Positions 23,239 through 33,490 of a stretch of DNA of 64,000 nt are shown in pieces; the first letter of the stretch is position 1; each line of letters opens with the position of its first letter. Under the pieces are notes generated by a model. It searched no databases. It was not told the DNA's origin and saw nothing but the letters and a program-made list of their open reading frames with translations. Source of the DNA: Mermis nigrescens (taxonomy: Eukaryota; Nematoda; Enoplea; Mermithida; Mermithidae). The DNA lies in contig JAVLUZ010000329.1 of NCBI GenBank assembly GCA_036768485.1, positions 248,001 to 312,000 of the forward strand, given 5' to 3'. A program made the translations under genes and the position numbers.

Positions 23239-23861
23239 TAGCAACCAAAAATGCTCTGATGGAACAAAAAAGGACTAATATACTTGGGATTACCTATTAT
23301 TAAGGACGTAAAAGGAGGGGACTAGTGGTGAAAAATCTAAGTATGTTCTGCGGCTTCAGAAAAAAGCGTGCCTTTACAAAACATTGGTCACTGGCTCAGT
23401 AAAAGAGATTATGGGGACGATTTGATATGCTTTAGTAACCGATTTAGTTTCTTATCAATATCAAATTTCTCTTCCAATAAATAAACAAAATTTAGTTAAT
23501 CGTCAATTGCTTCATAGATGACTTATGACATGCACATCATCTTGTTAATTGTTACCCCATAACAGTGCATGCAATGCTAGCGTAAGAATGCATACTATGT
23601 CGTTTTTTAATGACCGCTTTTTCCTAGGAATAAGCTATTCAATTTATTTTTACGTTGGAGGTGCAACTCCGTTTTACAGGCCGCAGAATATACTTCGATG
23701 TTTTGCGTTTTTAGCGGAAGTCTAATTTTTAGCAGATTCTTACAACTTTCGCAGGCATACATAGGTGACTTTTCACTAGTTTTCTCCTTTTACTTCCTTA
23801 ATGATGCGTAATCCCAAGTATATTCTTCCTTTTTGTTCCATCGGGGCATTTTTGTTTGCTA
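23239..23861. mobile_element. TA-flanked MITE, family I, copy 1
   Basis: Inverted ends of about 100 bp: TAGCAACCAAAAATGCTCTG against CATCGGGGCATTTTTGTTTG, and further in ATACTTGGGATTACC against TAATCCCAAGTATATT. The centre carries 'ttctgcggcttcag' and its inverse 'ggccgcagaatatacttcg'. Copy 2 is 62179-62835. The TA dinucleotides at both edges fit a Tc1/mariner-like target site. Non-coding. Confidence 0.75.
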
Positions 23862-24436
23862 TCTATATGCATGCGAGTACTAGTGATGTCCCGGTGCCGT
23901 AGACAAAACATCATTTTTACTGAAAGTGATTTTGTCGCAAAATGCTCATGTCATTATGAATCATAAAATTAATTCTTAGATTTAAAGTCCTTGTGCTCAA
24001 AATCAAAAAAAACCGTGGGCGTAAACCGCAATAAAATCTACAAAATTAATGTAAAAGATAATTTTATGATAAGATTGCGTTCATGTGCTCGTCCTTTATA
24101 TTTACAGATAAGGTTTGAAGTGTTTTTGTTGAAAGATTGGTTTACAGTATACTTAATATTTTGTAGTAACTAAGAACGCCTTGCTAATGAAAGTTTGCAT
24201 ATTAATAGAGCAGTAAATTCTCTGTAACAAACAAGAAACCATAAGGTTGTAGCTTTAACAATTCAAAAATTTTCAATGCAGACACGTTGGTTTTTTGCGC
24301 AACCCTGTAGAGGCCATTATGAGTCCCTTTTACTGTAAATTTACATCAAAACTTTTCGAATGTGCTAAATACAAGTCGTTTACAATTGTTGTTAATGTTT
24401 GACTCTCGAAACGCTGAAAATTTCAATAGTCTACAG

Positions 24437-25604
24437 TGGTGTGCATCAGGTACCGGTACCAGGATACCGATACCGGCGCCGGTACCACTCTGGTACCGGC
24501 CGGTACTACTTATATTGATATAATTTTTTGAGCTTAGAGTGAAGTAGGAACTGTTTCAGAATAAAGTCAACTCTGTAGCAAATAACAATGCAATAATAAA
24601 GAAGTATTTCTTTGTAAATTTTATATGATCATTTATGTCACTTATTTCAACAATCCTTATCAACAGTTCGTAATTTTTAGGGCAAAAACACGAGCATTTC
24701 CAAATTTTCCGGCAAAATTTGGTTGGATGAGTAGACAAAATGCTTTTTCATTCCATCCAAGCCAAAACCGCTGCTGTCTTTGCCTCCTCTGCTAATTGAC
24801 TTTCCATAACAATTGCATAATACCTTTGATTCATCCTTATCATCTATCTTATAGAATTCTCAGAGCTGTGACGACTTTTTTTCATTTACCGACATAATGA
24901 ACAGTGACCACCAATAAATCCCTTCGAATTAATATAATAGGGAGGTGCAGTGTTTTTTGTACTCGGCAAAGATATTTCCCGATGTACAAAGACTTTTAGG
25001 GGTCGTGTTTGTACATGTACAAAGATTTTTGGGAAGACAAAAATTGCGAAAAAGGTCCGAAATTCGCAAAAGTTATCGGCGCTCCGCGCCGAAATAAGTA
25101 ATTGTGTGTTCTATATATTTTTAAAATGGCAGAAATTGTATTTCAAATGGAAGAATGTCAAATTTTTCGGCGCTTCGCGCTGTTTTAAGACAATCCCAGG
25201 GATTTTTGCCCTCAGAAACCCAGAAATTGGCTAGAATACACTTCCAAAGATCCAAAACCCTGTTTAAACACATTAAAATCGCTACTGTACCATATTATAG
25301 TACACAAAAATTTTCATGTACAAAATGCACAAAGACTTTTGGGGACCATCTTTGTACATGTACAAATGGACCTTGTACAAAAAAACACTGGTAAGGTGCT
25401 GTAAAAAACCCGATTTTAAGTAACATAGTAGTAAAAAGTATTTAAACCGTTTCTAGGAACTATCCAGACCAAACACATCAGATGAAAAACTAGTATATAA
25501 GTACACAATACATATTACATAACATATATACATACTGTTACCGGTACCGGCGTTGGTACCAGGGTACCGGTACCGGCTGGAAATGAGGTACCGGTGCATC
25601 ACTA
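24437..25604. mobile_element. hAT-like element with GGTACCGGTACC ends, family K, carrying a nested element
   Basis: Starts TGGTGTGCATCAGGTACCGG and ends CGGTGCATCACTA. A perfect 8-bp duplication GTCTACAG lies at 24429-24436 and 25605-25612. Both ends carry repeated GGTACCGG-type palindromes. A family B element (24948-25390) is inserted inside, so this one is older. No coding capacity in the remaining sequence. Confidence 0.85.
24948..25390. mobile_element. hAT MITE, family B, nested copy
   Basis: Starts CAGTGTTTTTTGTACTCGG and ends TTGTACAAAAAAACACTG. The flanks GGGAGGTG and GTAAGGTG match at 6 of 8 bases, a decayed duplication. Hairpin variants lie at 25077-25090 (GCTCC in place of GCTTC) and 25168-25180. 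It lies inside the 24437-25604 element. Confidence 0.85.
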
Positions 25605-25745
25605 GTCTACAGCACACATGCATTTGTTAACAAATTATCATTGATTATCACCATTTCGGCAAAAATTCATAAAAAATTTTTTGCGTTAATACTCCTACTA
25701 TGTATTTTTGAGCGAAAACCCCTGGCTTTAGAAGCAACTATTTCC

Positions 25746-25915
25746 CAGGCACGTAGCTGGCCGTCCTATTTGGGGGGATCAATACCAATTTTGGGGGGAC
25801 TAAGCCCAAAAAGGCCAAAAATAGCTCAAAATAACGTTTAAAAAGTCCATTTTCCGATTTTTCTGAATTTTGGGGGGTCGGACCCCGCCCCCATTCCCCC
25901 AGTGCTACGTGCCTG
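25746..25915. mobile_element. hAT MITE, family D, copy 2
   Basis: Starts CAGGCACGTAGCTGGCC and ends GTGCTACGTGCCTG. The flanks CTATTTCC and CTATTCCC match at 7 of 8. The interior closely matches 13495-13656 (CAAAAAGGCCAAAAATAGC). Non-coding, intronic. Confidence 0.85.
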
Positions 25916-26849
25916 CTATTCCCTTATTACAAAATTTTGCTAAACAAGCAAACAAACAGTGGGCAACACTCGTGCAAAGTTTCAATTGCGAATTTTCAAG
26001 TATAACGTACAGGATACCTTTTTTAGTAATACACCATTTTTTAAGCACCGTTTAATAGTATAAAAAGTATTGAATGTTGAAAAAATAATCGGAAATTAGA
26101 CTTGAACAAAATCTTATGTTAAAGTTGACAGATAAGTAGAATTTTTGGACTTATGTACATAAGAATACTAAAATTTTAAGATTATTAGGATCATAGCAAT
26201 TTTGAGTCTTCATTAGCAGCACGACATCCAATTTCGAAATGATTATATCACGTTATTTTGCATGATCATTTGGTATCTCAATTGCTAAAAAAATATTGTC
26301 GTATTTTGAGCTCGGAATTTCAGTTGGCTAATAGTTACGATGACTAAATTTAAGAAGATGGAGCAATTATTTATAACGATTTCATTAAATCTTTCATGGA
26401 AACATTAAGCTGTTTAGAACCTTGTTGTAACATTGCCCATTTCCTTGACATGAAATGAATATGATTTTTGAGCGTGTTATCTAATTTTTCTTTGTAAGAA
26501 AGAAAAGTGGATCACAACTAGAAAGGCATCTTTTTTTCTATTCAAGGTGAAAAGTCTATAGAATAGAGTAGTTATTGGGTCGCAGATATTGAAAGTCCAA
26601 ATCTGGTCTGGATCATGAAATCTTGGGTTCAGAAGAGTGGGTCTGACCGATTTTGGAATTATTCCTATTTGCTTGTCTATTCCAAGTGGTTTTAAAATTA
26701 TCCTACTGTCATTGATTAGACGTGCACGTGGAGGATGGTAGCCCTTAATGAATAAGAGGAAACCAAATACATTACATAGAACGGTTGAACATCTTTCATG
26801 AAGTATTTTTTATTCGTGCGCAAATCACGAATTGCATTTGTTTTTAAAC

Positions 26850-27100
26850 TATAGTCTGTTTCATTCTAAACACCCATTTTCGCAAAAGTCTTATTGCTGT
26901 GTTAGTTTTTCACTGCACACATTGGTTTCTTCAATTATTCTCTCGTAGCGGCTGGTTGCTTAAAACTCTTCTTATTGTTGTTTAACGTGATTTACTTAAC
27001 GCATCTAACAAACTGTCGCAACAAACTAAACCGTGAAATATTCTGCTACAGTAATATGCCTTAGTGAAAAAAAGGGACGTTTGGAATGGAACAGACTATA
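26850..27100. mobile_element. TA MITE, family C
   Basis: Starts TATAGTCTGTTTCATTC and ends GGAATGGAACAGACTATA. It lies just before the last visible KDM4 exon. The interior ('ggctggttgcttaaaactcttcttattg') resembles 31740-31860, which looks like a rearranged or end-less copy. Non-coding. Confidence 0.78.
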
Positions 27101-27380
27101 GTATATTATCTGCTTCTTTAGGTTATTTTAGTTTAATAAAGCTCAAAATTGAGATTTTTCCCAGCTGGTCCATGGTGTTCCTAGCTATCATAGTTTGGAT
27201 ATGCTTGGCACGTCTCCCTGATTCCTCTTGTCAATATTTACTTTAAATTATGGCTAGATATCAATCTTAGTAATATTTTTATATTAGTTTTTTAAAACTA
27301 TTTTAATTCTGTTACAAATGTTTTTGATTTTTCTATGAAGCTTTTATTCTTTTCCACATTAGACATGTATCAAATTTCAG

Positions 27381-27546
27381 ACGTGCATATCAGACATTTA
27401 CGTACGATGTGAAATTGGAAAGCGGCCAAATAGACAGGTGTTCTGCCAACGATCTGGCTGCTAATCCGCCAGCCGAATTACTTATCGCCAGACGCAAGAA
27501 GAGCAAACAACACATGTGTGTAAAAGCTGCTCGAAAAAACAATTAA
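27381..27546 (+). CDS. KDM4: KDM4-type protein, last visible exon (end of Tudor 2) with stop
   Basis: Acceptor CAAATTTCAG ends at 27380. AG plus A gives arginine, and the frame continues RAYQTFTYDVKLESGQIDRC, then SANDLAANPPAELLIARRKK. This aligns with the final Tudor strand and the '[D/E]xLPxRVxxR' tail of KDM4. The frame runs to TAA at 27544-27546. The protein then ends about 18 residues after the conserved tail. A GT at 27519-27520 (TGT^GTAAAA) could instead be a donor to a further exon that I do not recognise. No AATAAA is near the stop. Confidence 0.78.
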
Positions 27547-28444
27547 TTTAATTATCCTTTGTATTATAACGAGATGTCTTCTTTAATTGATTGATTGAAC
27601 GTCTTTTATAAGTATCAGCGCAAATTATATGCGATTTTTGCATTTGAATTCCTTTAAATTTTCCTGTTTATATGTACAGATTTTGTATTTTTCTTTGTAT
27701 ACATAAACTCGTACGTTGCCTCGCAGCATTTTTGTACATGTGCGAAGATGGCTGCGTCATATTTGTAAAGACTAAGTTCCCTTTGTTGCGGGAAAAATAG
27801 TTCAAAAACCTTAAATGTTGCAATGTCGTATTGCTATGCTCAAGCGCGGATTCAGAGGGGCGGGGGGCGGCCGCTCTCCCCTCGTTATCAAAGAATAGTT
27901 TAGCGTAATAGACAATAATTTTAATTTTTGAACGATTTTAGCCATTATTATATTTTTTCAAAAATTTTCCGGCACTTCGCGCTAGGTAGTACACATTGAT
28001 GAAAATTACTGACTTTTTACGCTTTAAAGATCATATTTTTACCTCAAAAGAGTAGTTTATGTACGGAACAAGGATTTTTAAGTTTTTACAATGATTTCTC
28101 GAGTATTCTTTGGCGCTTTGTGCAAGTTAGCACTAATTTTGCGCGTTTTTTTTGTAGGAAACTTTAAATTTTTATACTATGCCATAACAATATTTTTGTA
28201 TGCTTAGGACGCAGTCTCAATCATTTACTTATTTTTGGTAGAGAAATAAATTTTACGAATAGTACGACTTTCTGGTGAACTTAACCTGAATATTTATGCA
28301 AATCTACACCATATTACGTAATGCCAACTGAGCTTTTCAATGCCCATTAACTACTTTATAGAATATTTAATAATATCGAAATTTCTAAAAGGATTTCGAT
28401 GTTGACTTGCTGATTCGCTACTGTTACAATTATATACGTAGCAG
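27547..28444. other. Region after the KDM4 stop, no gene seen
   Basis: AT-rich, with C-rich repeat remnants at 27855-27885 and a hairpin variant TTCCGGCACTTCGCGC near 27968-27983. No second coding block or clear polyadenylation signal was recognised. Confidence 0.3.
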
Positions 28445-28655
28445 GTGGATAAAGGATTCCCCCACTCAAAGTTGGTCGTCCCCCATCCCCAGAGCCAGTA
28501 AATGTTTGCCCCCTCCCCGTTTTTTGGAAGAATTGAAGTTTTTTCCGTTTTGAAATGTTTTTTGGCCGGTTTTGGCAAAAACCTGGAGGTTATTTTCCCG
28601 CACCCGCCTCCAAAGAATGGCCGGGGACCCTCAACCCGAAATTTTGAGCCGTTAC
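28445..28655. mobile_element. Family F repeat copy
   Basis: A C-rich block from about AAGGATTCCCCCACTC to AATTTTGAGCCGTTACATG, the family F right end. It is similar to 6850-7052 and 39046-39252. Non-coding. From here to 29439 only a hairpin motif at 29190-29203 stands out. Confidence 0.6.
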
Positions 28656-29439
28656 ATGTATGGTTATACTCATGTCGGTATTGAAGAAAATTCAACGTCC
28701 TCGTACTTTAAAAAGGGCGATTAAATTTGTTTGTTGTCTTCACGCAGCTACATTTCCGATTTATTCGATTTCGTTCGTTGCGTCATTATCCGTCTATACT
28801 TACCCATATGCGTATGGGGTGTGGACGTGATGACACTTGTTAATAACGTACATACTTTATCAGTCACTTTTAAAATTAAATAAGTTCAAAGTTGTTCAAT
28901 GTGATATGTGACTGATTTACGCATGGCTGCGACAACTATGTGCCTAATACCTAATATACACCTAATACACAACTATGTTCCCCTAATACACTCATCGTGG
29001 AGCCTTGTTCGAGAGAAGACTTCTTAACTCTTTATAAAAAAAGTTGTTCCTTAACCATACATAATCTTGGGAGTTTCAACCTCACCAGAAAGGTTTTTAC
29101 CCCTCCCCAGGAATCCCTCATGAATTCGCGCTTTTCCAAAAGTTTTCAAAAATGCCCAGAAAAATTATTTGCTTCAAAGTGCTTTTTTTCGGCGCTTCGC
29201 GCCATTTACTCATTTAGGTACATTTTGTCAACTTAATTCGATTTTTTCGATATTTTTCAATGTTTTAATGCTCTTGAAAGATGGAGCATCATCAGAAACA
29301 CCAAAAAACGATGTTGTTGACGTGTATACACCATTTTATGGCCGAAAAAGGCACGTTAAAATCCCCATAGAATTCCCACGCTGGGCATTACTATACATAT
29401 GTAACCCGGAAGTTCCTACGTCTTTTGTAGTCACTTATT

Positions 29440-29663
29440 TATAGTCTGTTTCATTTAACCTTGCGGTTTTCTTCGAAATTTTTCCACAATAATTAGGCTA
29501 CAAAAGCGGTTTAAACTTTTGATGCGGTAATGCGGTTTAACACTGGCTTGCGTCTCCAAATGACTCGACATACTGCAGAATATATTAATTGTATTAGTTT
29601 AAAACACTTTTGTAGTCACTACGTTTTTTTCAAAAACCTCAAACTTAAATGAAACAGACTATA
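29440..29663. mobile_element. TA MITE, family C (short form)
   Basis: TATAGTCTGTTTCATTTAAC at the left and GTTTAAATGAAACAGACTATA-like sequence at the right, 224 bp in all. The interior 'ggctacaaaagcggtttaaac' and 'gtttaaaacacttttgtagtcac' is itself imperfectly inverted, so the whole element folds. Very similar elements are 59165-59392 and 59402-59630. Confidence 0.88.
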
Positions 29664-29855
29664 ATTGAGAAGTCCAAAAACTGGCAGGTCAAAAGAGCCG
29701 CCACTGGCCAGTGCTCGGTTGCTTTTGCAAGCCGAACCAGTGCTCAATTATCCAAAAAATTGTGCTATGTAATCCAAAGATGAAACATCATTTCGACGGG
29801 TTCAAGCGCAAAAAGCTAAAAATAGCAGCATCCGGACAGCGAAAGCGAGTTGGAA

Positions 29856-30092
29856 CCACACCTGGGCGTGGGGGGTGTGCACTCCCCCCCCGAGAACCGA
29901 AGTACCCGCCCCAGAATTCACTTTTTTAAAATTTTTTTCGTTTTTTTCGCAATTTTTGATGCCAATGGATAGTGCTCGATGAGAAACGTCGAAAAATTGT
30001 GTTTTTCGCCATACCACCATTTTTAAGGCAATTTTTTGACTTTGACTTTTGAAAAATCTTGCACCCCCCCCCAAATTTTCTTGCTGCCCACG
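29856..30092 (-). mobile_element. Family E repeat, inverted copy
   Basis: Runs CACACCTGGGCGTGGGGGG at the left to TTCTTGCTGCCCACGTATG at the right. It is the reverse of 30180-30412, sharing 'ttgatgccaatggatagtgctcgatgagaaacgtcg'. The two copies form a head-to-head pair around about 30135. The short proteins predicted across this family are artefacts of its repeated frame. Confidence 0.75.
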
Positions 30093-30179
30093 TATGCTTA
30101 GAACGGGAAAAGCTATACAAAATAGCAGCACATGAGTTCGATGAGCGTGTTAGTACCGCCTCACTTACACTTATATGCA

Positions 30180-30412
30180 TACGTGGGCAGCAAGAAAATT
30201 CTGGGGGGAGTCCAAGATTTTTTGAAGGTCAAAAAAATGGCCTTAAAAATGGTGAAATGGCAATAAAAACACCATTTTTCGACGTTTCTCATCAAGCACT
30301 ATCCATTGGCATCAAAAAATTGCGAAAAAAACGAAAAAATTTCAAAAAGTGGATTTCTGGGGGGTTTCGGTCCAGTCCAGACCCCCAGTTCCCCTACGCC
30401 CATGTGTGCTTA
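30180..30412 (+). mobile_element. Family E repeat copy
   Basis: Runs from ACGTGGGCAGCAAGAAAATTC to CCTACGCCCATGTGTG. The core is GACGTTTCTCATCAAGCAC then TATCCATTGGCATC. The paired, inverted neighbour is 29856-30092. Other copies: 30838-31082 (inverted), several partial ones in 35410-35930, and a diverged one at 18350-18600. Confidence 0.75.
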
Positions 30413-30415
30413 TAT

Positions 30416-30581
30416 GTAGTCTGTTTCACATAACTTCGTGCGTAAATTCTAAGACTTCAACGACAGTAAGCCGAGGGTCACGATAATTATAAATCATATC
30501 AATGCTGTAATCACTGTCTGTCAGCTTATTGCCGGAGATGGTTTTAAAATTTATGGCTGAAGTTGTGTGAAGCAGACTATA
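30416..30581. mobile_element. TA MITE, family C
   Basis: Starts GTAGTCTGTTTCACATAAC and ends TTGTGTGAAGCAGACTAT, 166 bp. It shares interior with 60993-61108 ('cgtaaattctaagacttcaacgacagtaagccg'). Non-coding. Confidence 0.8.
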
Positions 30582-30837
30582 CATATGTATATCTACACGA
30601 TATATACACCGCTATCAGTGATTCAGCGCTGAAAGAGAAGCCGCTATGAAATCTCGCTATAGTCTGTTTCATTTATTCGAGAGCTTTTTAAGGGCTACAG
30701 TAAGCGAAGAAGACGAATTACTGTAATTCGGCAGATCAGCTCAGTGAGGGCGAGTGGTTGGAATTCTTCCATTTTTAATGTACCATCCGCCCATATAAAT
30801 TTAATTTTGGCATCTAATTAGTGCTGGGACATACTCA

Positions 30838-31082
30838 CACCTGGGCGTGGGAAGGTTTGGGGGGTATACACCCCCCTTCCAGAAACCAAAATACCACCCC
30901 AGAATTCAATTTTTAAAAATTTTTTTCGTTTTTTTCGCATATTTTTTGATGCCAATGGATAGTGCTTGATGAGAAACGTCGAAAAATGGTGTTTTTATCG
31001 CCATACCACCATTTTTAAGGTCATTTTTTGACCTTCAAAAAATTTTGCATCCCCCCAGAATTTTTTTGCTGCCCACGTATGG
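30838..31082 (-). mobile_element. Family E repeat, nested inverted copy
   Basis: CACACCTGGGCGTGGGAAGG at the left, TTTTGCTGCCCACGTATGG at the right. It interrupts the long family C element, so it is younger than that element. It is nearly identical in its core to 29856-30092. Confidence 0.75.
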
Positions 31083-31111
31083 ACATACTACAGTAAATGC
31101 GCTAAATAAAA

Positions 31112-31170
31112 AGCTATCGGCTACTCCAACGGCAAGCAGACGTTTTACTACTGAGCTATGCGGCAGTTCT
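31112..31170 (-). ncRNA. Degraded tRNA-like segment inside a MITE
   Basis: On the - strand, GCCGCATAGCTCAGTAGTA followed by AAACGTCTGCTTGCCG looks like a tRNA 5' half: TAGCTCAGTAGTAAAACG is A-box-like and an anticodon-like arm follows. The T-arm and B-box are lost, so it is not a functional tRNA. The better preserved relative is at 58288-58358. Confidence 0.4.
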
Positions 31171-31639
31171 CGACCTTTCTTAACATCTTAGTCTATTGTG
31201 TTTAAAGTGTCGACTTAGGATAAGCTGAATGCGGGATTTTTATCTGTAAGTTGATTGATCTGCTGGAAGACTAGAATAAATTATGCCGCGAGAATGTTAT
31301 TGAAAAACCATTCTTTGCAACGTAGCTACAATGAGATCTAACGACCTACAGTGAGTAAGAAAGAAGGGATTACTGTAGCCTCCGAAAACATTCACTGAAA
31401 AAGCTCCTGGATAAATGAAACAGACTATAGATGTGAGCACTACCAATATTCTGTATCGTTTTGCTAAGTAATTTCTACAGTTTATTTTTTCTAATTTCGA
31501 GCATGAAGTGCTCGGCAAACTATTTGTCTTATTACTGTAATACACGAATCATGCATCGCCCAAGACGTCACGCCATATGTATCCATGAAAAAATTTGCTG
31601 CCGACTCCGTCGCGCCGAGGAAAATCGAGCGCTACAGTT

Positions 31640-31900
31640 ATGAGGACATAATTTTTCCGAGCGGAATTGCTGCGAAAGTCTTATTACTGTAATAGATTTT
31701 CACTACACGAATGGCATCTACCTACAATTATGATCTCGTGGAAGCTGGCTGGCTGCTTTGAACTCTTCTTATTGATGTTTATTGTACTTTGCTTGACATG
31801 TGATGCATGTAACAGACTGCTGAAACAACCTAATCCATAAAATATTTTGTTGCTGTGTGTGATGTCGAGCGCTGCTTGAGTAGAGATGCTAGTTCTATGG
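31640..31900. repeat. Diverged family C interior without intact ends
   Basis: The blocks 'ctggctgctttgaactcttcttattgatg', 'gcatgtaacagactgctgaaac' and 'cctaatccataaaatattttg' match the interior of 26850-27100. The TATAGTCTGTTTCA ends are not recognisable. Non-coding. Confidence 0.5.
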
Positions 31901-32239
31901 CTGATCAAGCTAGTTATGTTGCTAGTTTATGTTATCCACATTTCTACTCTTACTGTAGCGCACCTGACTTGGAGAGGCATCGTCGCTAGCTTGGTTGTTT
32001 TCCTTTCATTTGGAAGTTTCCTGATTTTTTAGAAATTTTACCCTCCTGTGATTTATCACAGGGTGGCAGTTTTAGGAGCCCGTGGTACTTTTTTGGGCCG
32101 CTTAAGCACCGTTTTTTCCACTTTTTAAGAATAATAATAATATTTTATTAGCAATTACTGCCGTAGAAATTGCAATAGAAATTACATGAAAAAGGATATA
32201 ATAAAAGATGTCGAAGCAACGAAAGAACGTTTATCAGCA

Positions 32240-32830
32240 TAGCATAGTAATGGCTGAGACGTACAGGCGGATCGCGCTCACGTACGCCCCTTTAGAAACT
32301 CATCTAAACAAAGTTTAGAAATCAAACCCTTGAACCGTTTAAAAGATATGCTGCAATCAACAATACTTTGGGGCAGAGTATTCCAGATTCTAGCCGTCCT
32401 GTTTGCAAAGTCGTTTTTCCTACGGTCCAAATGAAATTTATGGATATAAAGCTTTATTTCACTTACCGATCTGGTACCTACCCCTTTCGGGTGCGAGTTC
32501 GAAAAAGTCTTCAAAGGAAAGTAAATGTCTCTTGATTATTCTGAAAGCAAAAGTGAGATCAAAATGAATACGCCGAGTTTCGAGTCTTTCAAGATTTAAC
32601 AAACCCAACCGCTCATTGTAAGACAAGTCACCTTGTCGCCATAGTCTTCTTTTATTTCTTTTTTTCTTCTTTTTTTTGTCGCCATAGTATTCTTTTTGTA
32701 AATTTACGCTGAACTTTTTTCAATACAGTTAATATCTTTAATCAAATAAGGGTTCCAAACCACCGAGTTATACTCCAAAAATGGGTCTTACATAGACTTT
32801 AAAAGCTTTTGCCATTAATTCAATATTTTA
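32240..32830 (-). pseudogene. LINE (non-LTR retrotransposon) reverse-transcriptase tail, decayed
   Basis: Three frame-shifted pieces read on the - strand: YVRPILEYNSVVWNPYLIKD (about 32800-32720), LGLLNLERLETRRIHFDL then FAFRIIKRHL (about 32610-32530), and RKNDFANRTARIWNTLPQSI (about 32430-32350). These are the familiar post-RT motifs of jockey/CR1-type ORF2 proteins (YVRPxLEYxxxVWxP; ERRxxxDLxxxxKI; FxxRxxxxWNxLP). At least two frameshifts, stops and a T-rich insertion near 32640-32680 show it is dead. It is truncated upstream as usual for LINEs. Confidence 0.85.
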
Positions 32831-33384
32831 ATTCAATATATTAATATATTTAAAATTTTGGGAAATGGAAGAAATTTTTGAGCTCGGTTGGCATTTGTGG
32901 AAAATTTTTTAAATGTTAGAATGCGTTTTAGAGGGGTAAAACTTCAAAAAACTTTCGGCTAAACTTAACTATATGGTGTGAACGGAAAACTTGCAGATGT
33001 ACGTGGAAAGGAACGATATTGATTGAAATGAGGAGGACATGCATAAAGAAAGTGCGGAAAAAATTTTATGAAAAACGGACCAATATTGGTGAAGATAGAG
33101 TTACTCAGGATATAGCTACATTAAAGTGAGGTATTTACAGTTTACCAAAAATGTTCCGAATTTGGGCTGAAAACATATGTATCTGACATTTTCAAGGTCG
33201 CTTATTACGAAAAAATAACTTTCATTTTACGGAAAAAAAATTTTGTTTGAAAATTTTTAAATTTGAAAAAAACAATTTTTTGCATGTTCTTTCTGTCTAG
33301 ATAATGTGAAAATTCAAGTTTCTGCTTAAATGACGCATAGGCTTTGGCTTAGTTTATCTGAGTAGGTGTTTTCGGCTGCTTAGG

Positions 33385-33490
33385 TCGAGGTCGCTCCCGC
33401 TTAGGTCGAGGTATGGATGCTTAGGTCAACTTATAGATGCTTAGGTCGATGTATAGATGCCCAGGTCGATGTATAGATGCTTAGGTCGAC
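33385..33490. repeat. 20-bp minisatellite, array 1
   Basis: About five units of CTTAGGTCGATGTATAGATG with variants. A second array lies at 34800-34935, and an inverted remnant with GACCTCGACCTAAGC is near 37430-37470. It belongs to the larger inverted-repeat complex extending to 37475. Confidence 0.85.

Larger units (their letters stand above)
30658..31429. mobile_element. TA MITE, family C (long form) with tRNA-like core and nested family E
   Basis: Starts TATAGTCTGTTTCATTTATT and ends ATAAATGAAACAGACTATA. It is collinear with 58065-58622 but enlarged by an inverted family E copy at 30838-31082. The core contains a tRNA-like segment at 31112-31170. Non-coding. Confidence 0.85.

Noticed and set aside
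29856..30433. ORFs of 84-124 residues on both strands
   Set aside because: They read through family E repeat copies; the same peptides recur wherever the repeat occurs, in both orientations, and match no protein family.
31112..31170. Functional tRNA gene
   Set aside because: Only the 5' half is tRNA-like and the T arm is missing; the better copy at 58288 has a short anticodon loop and poor acceptor pairing.
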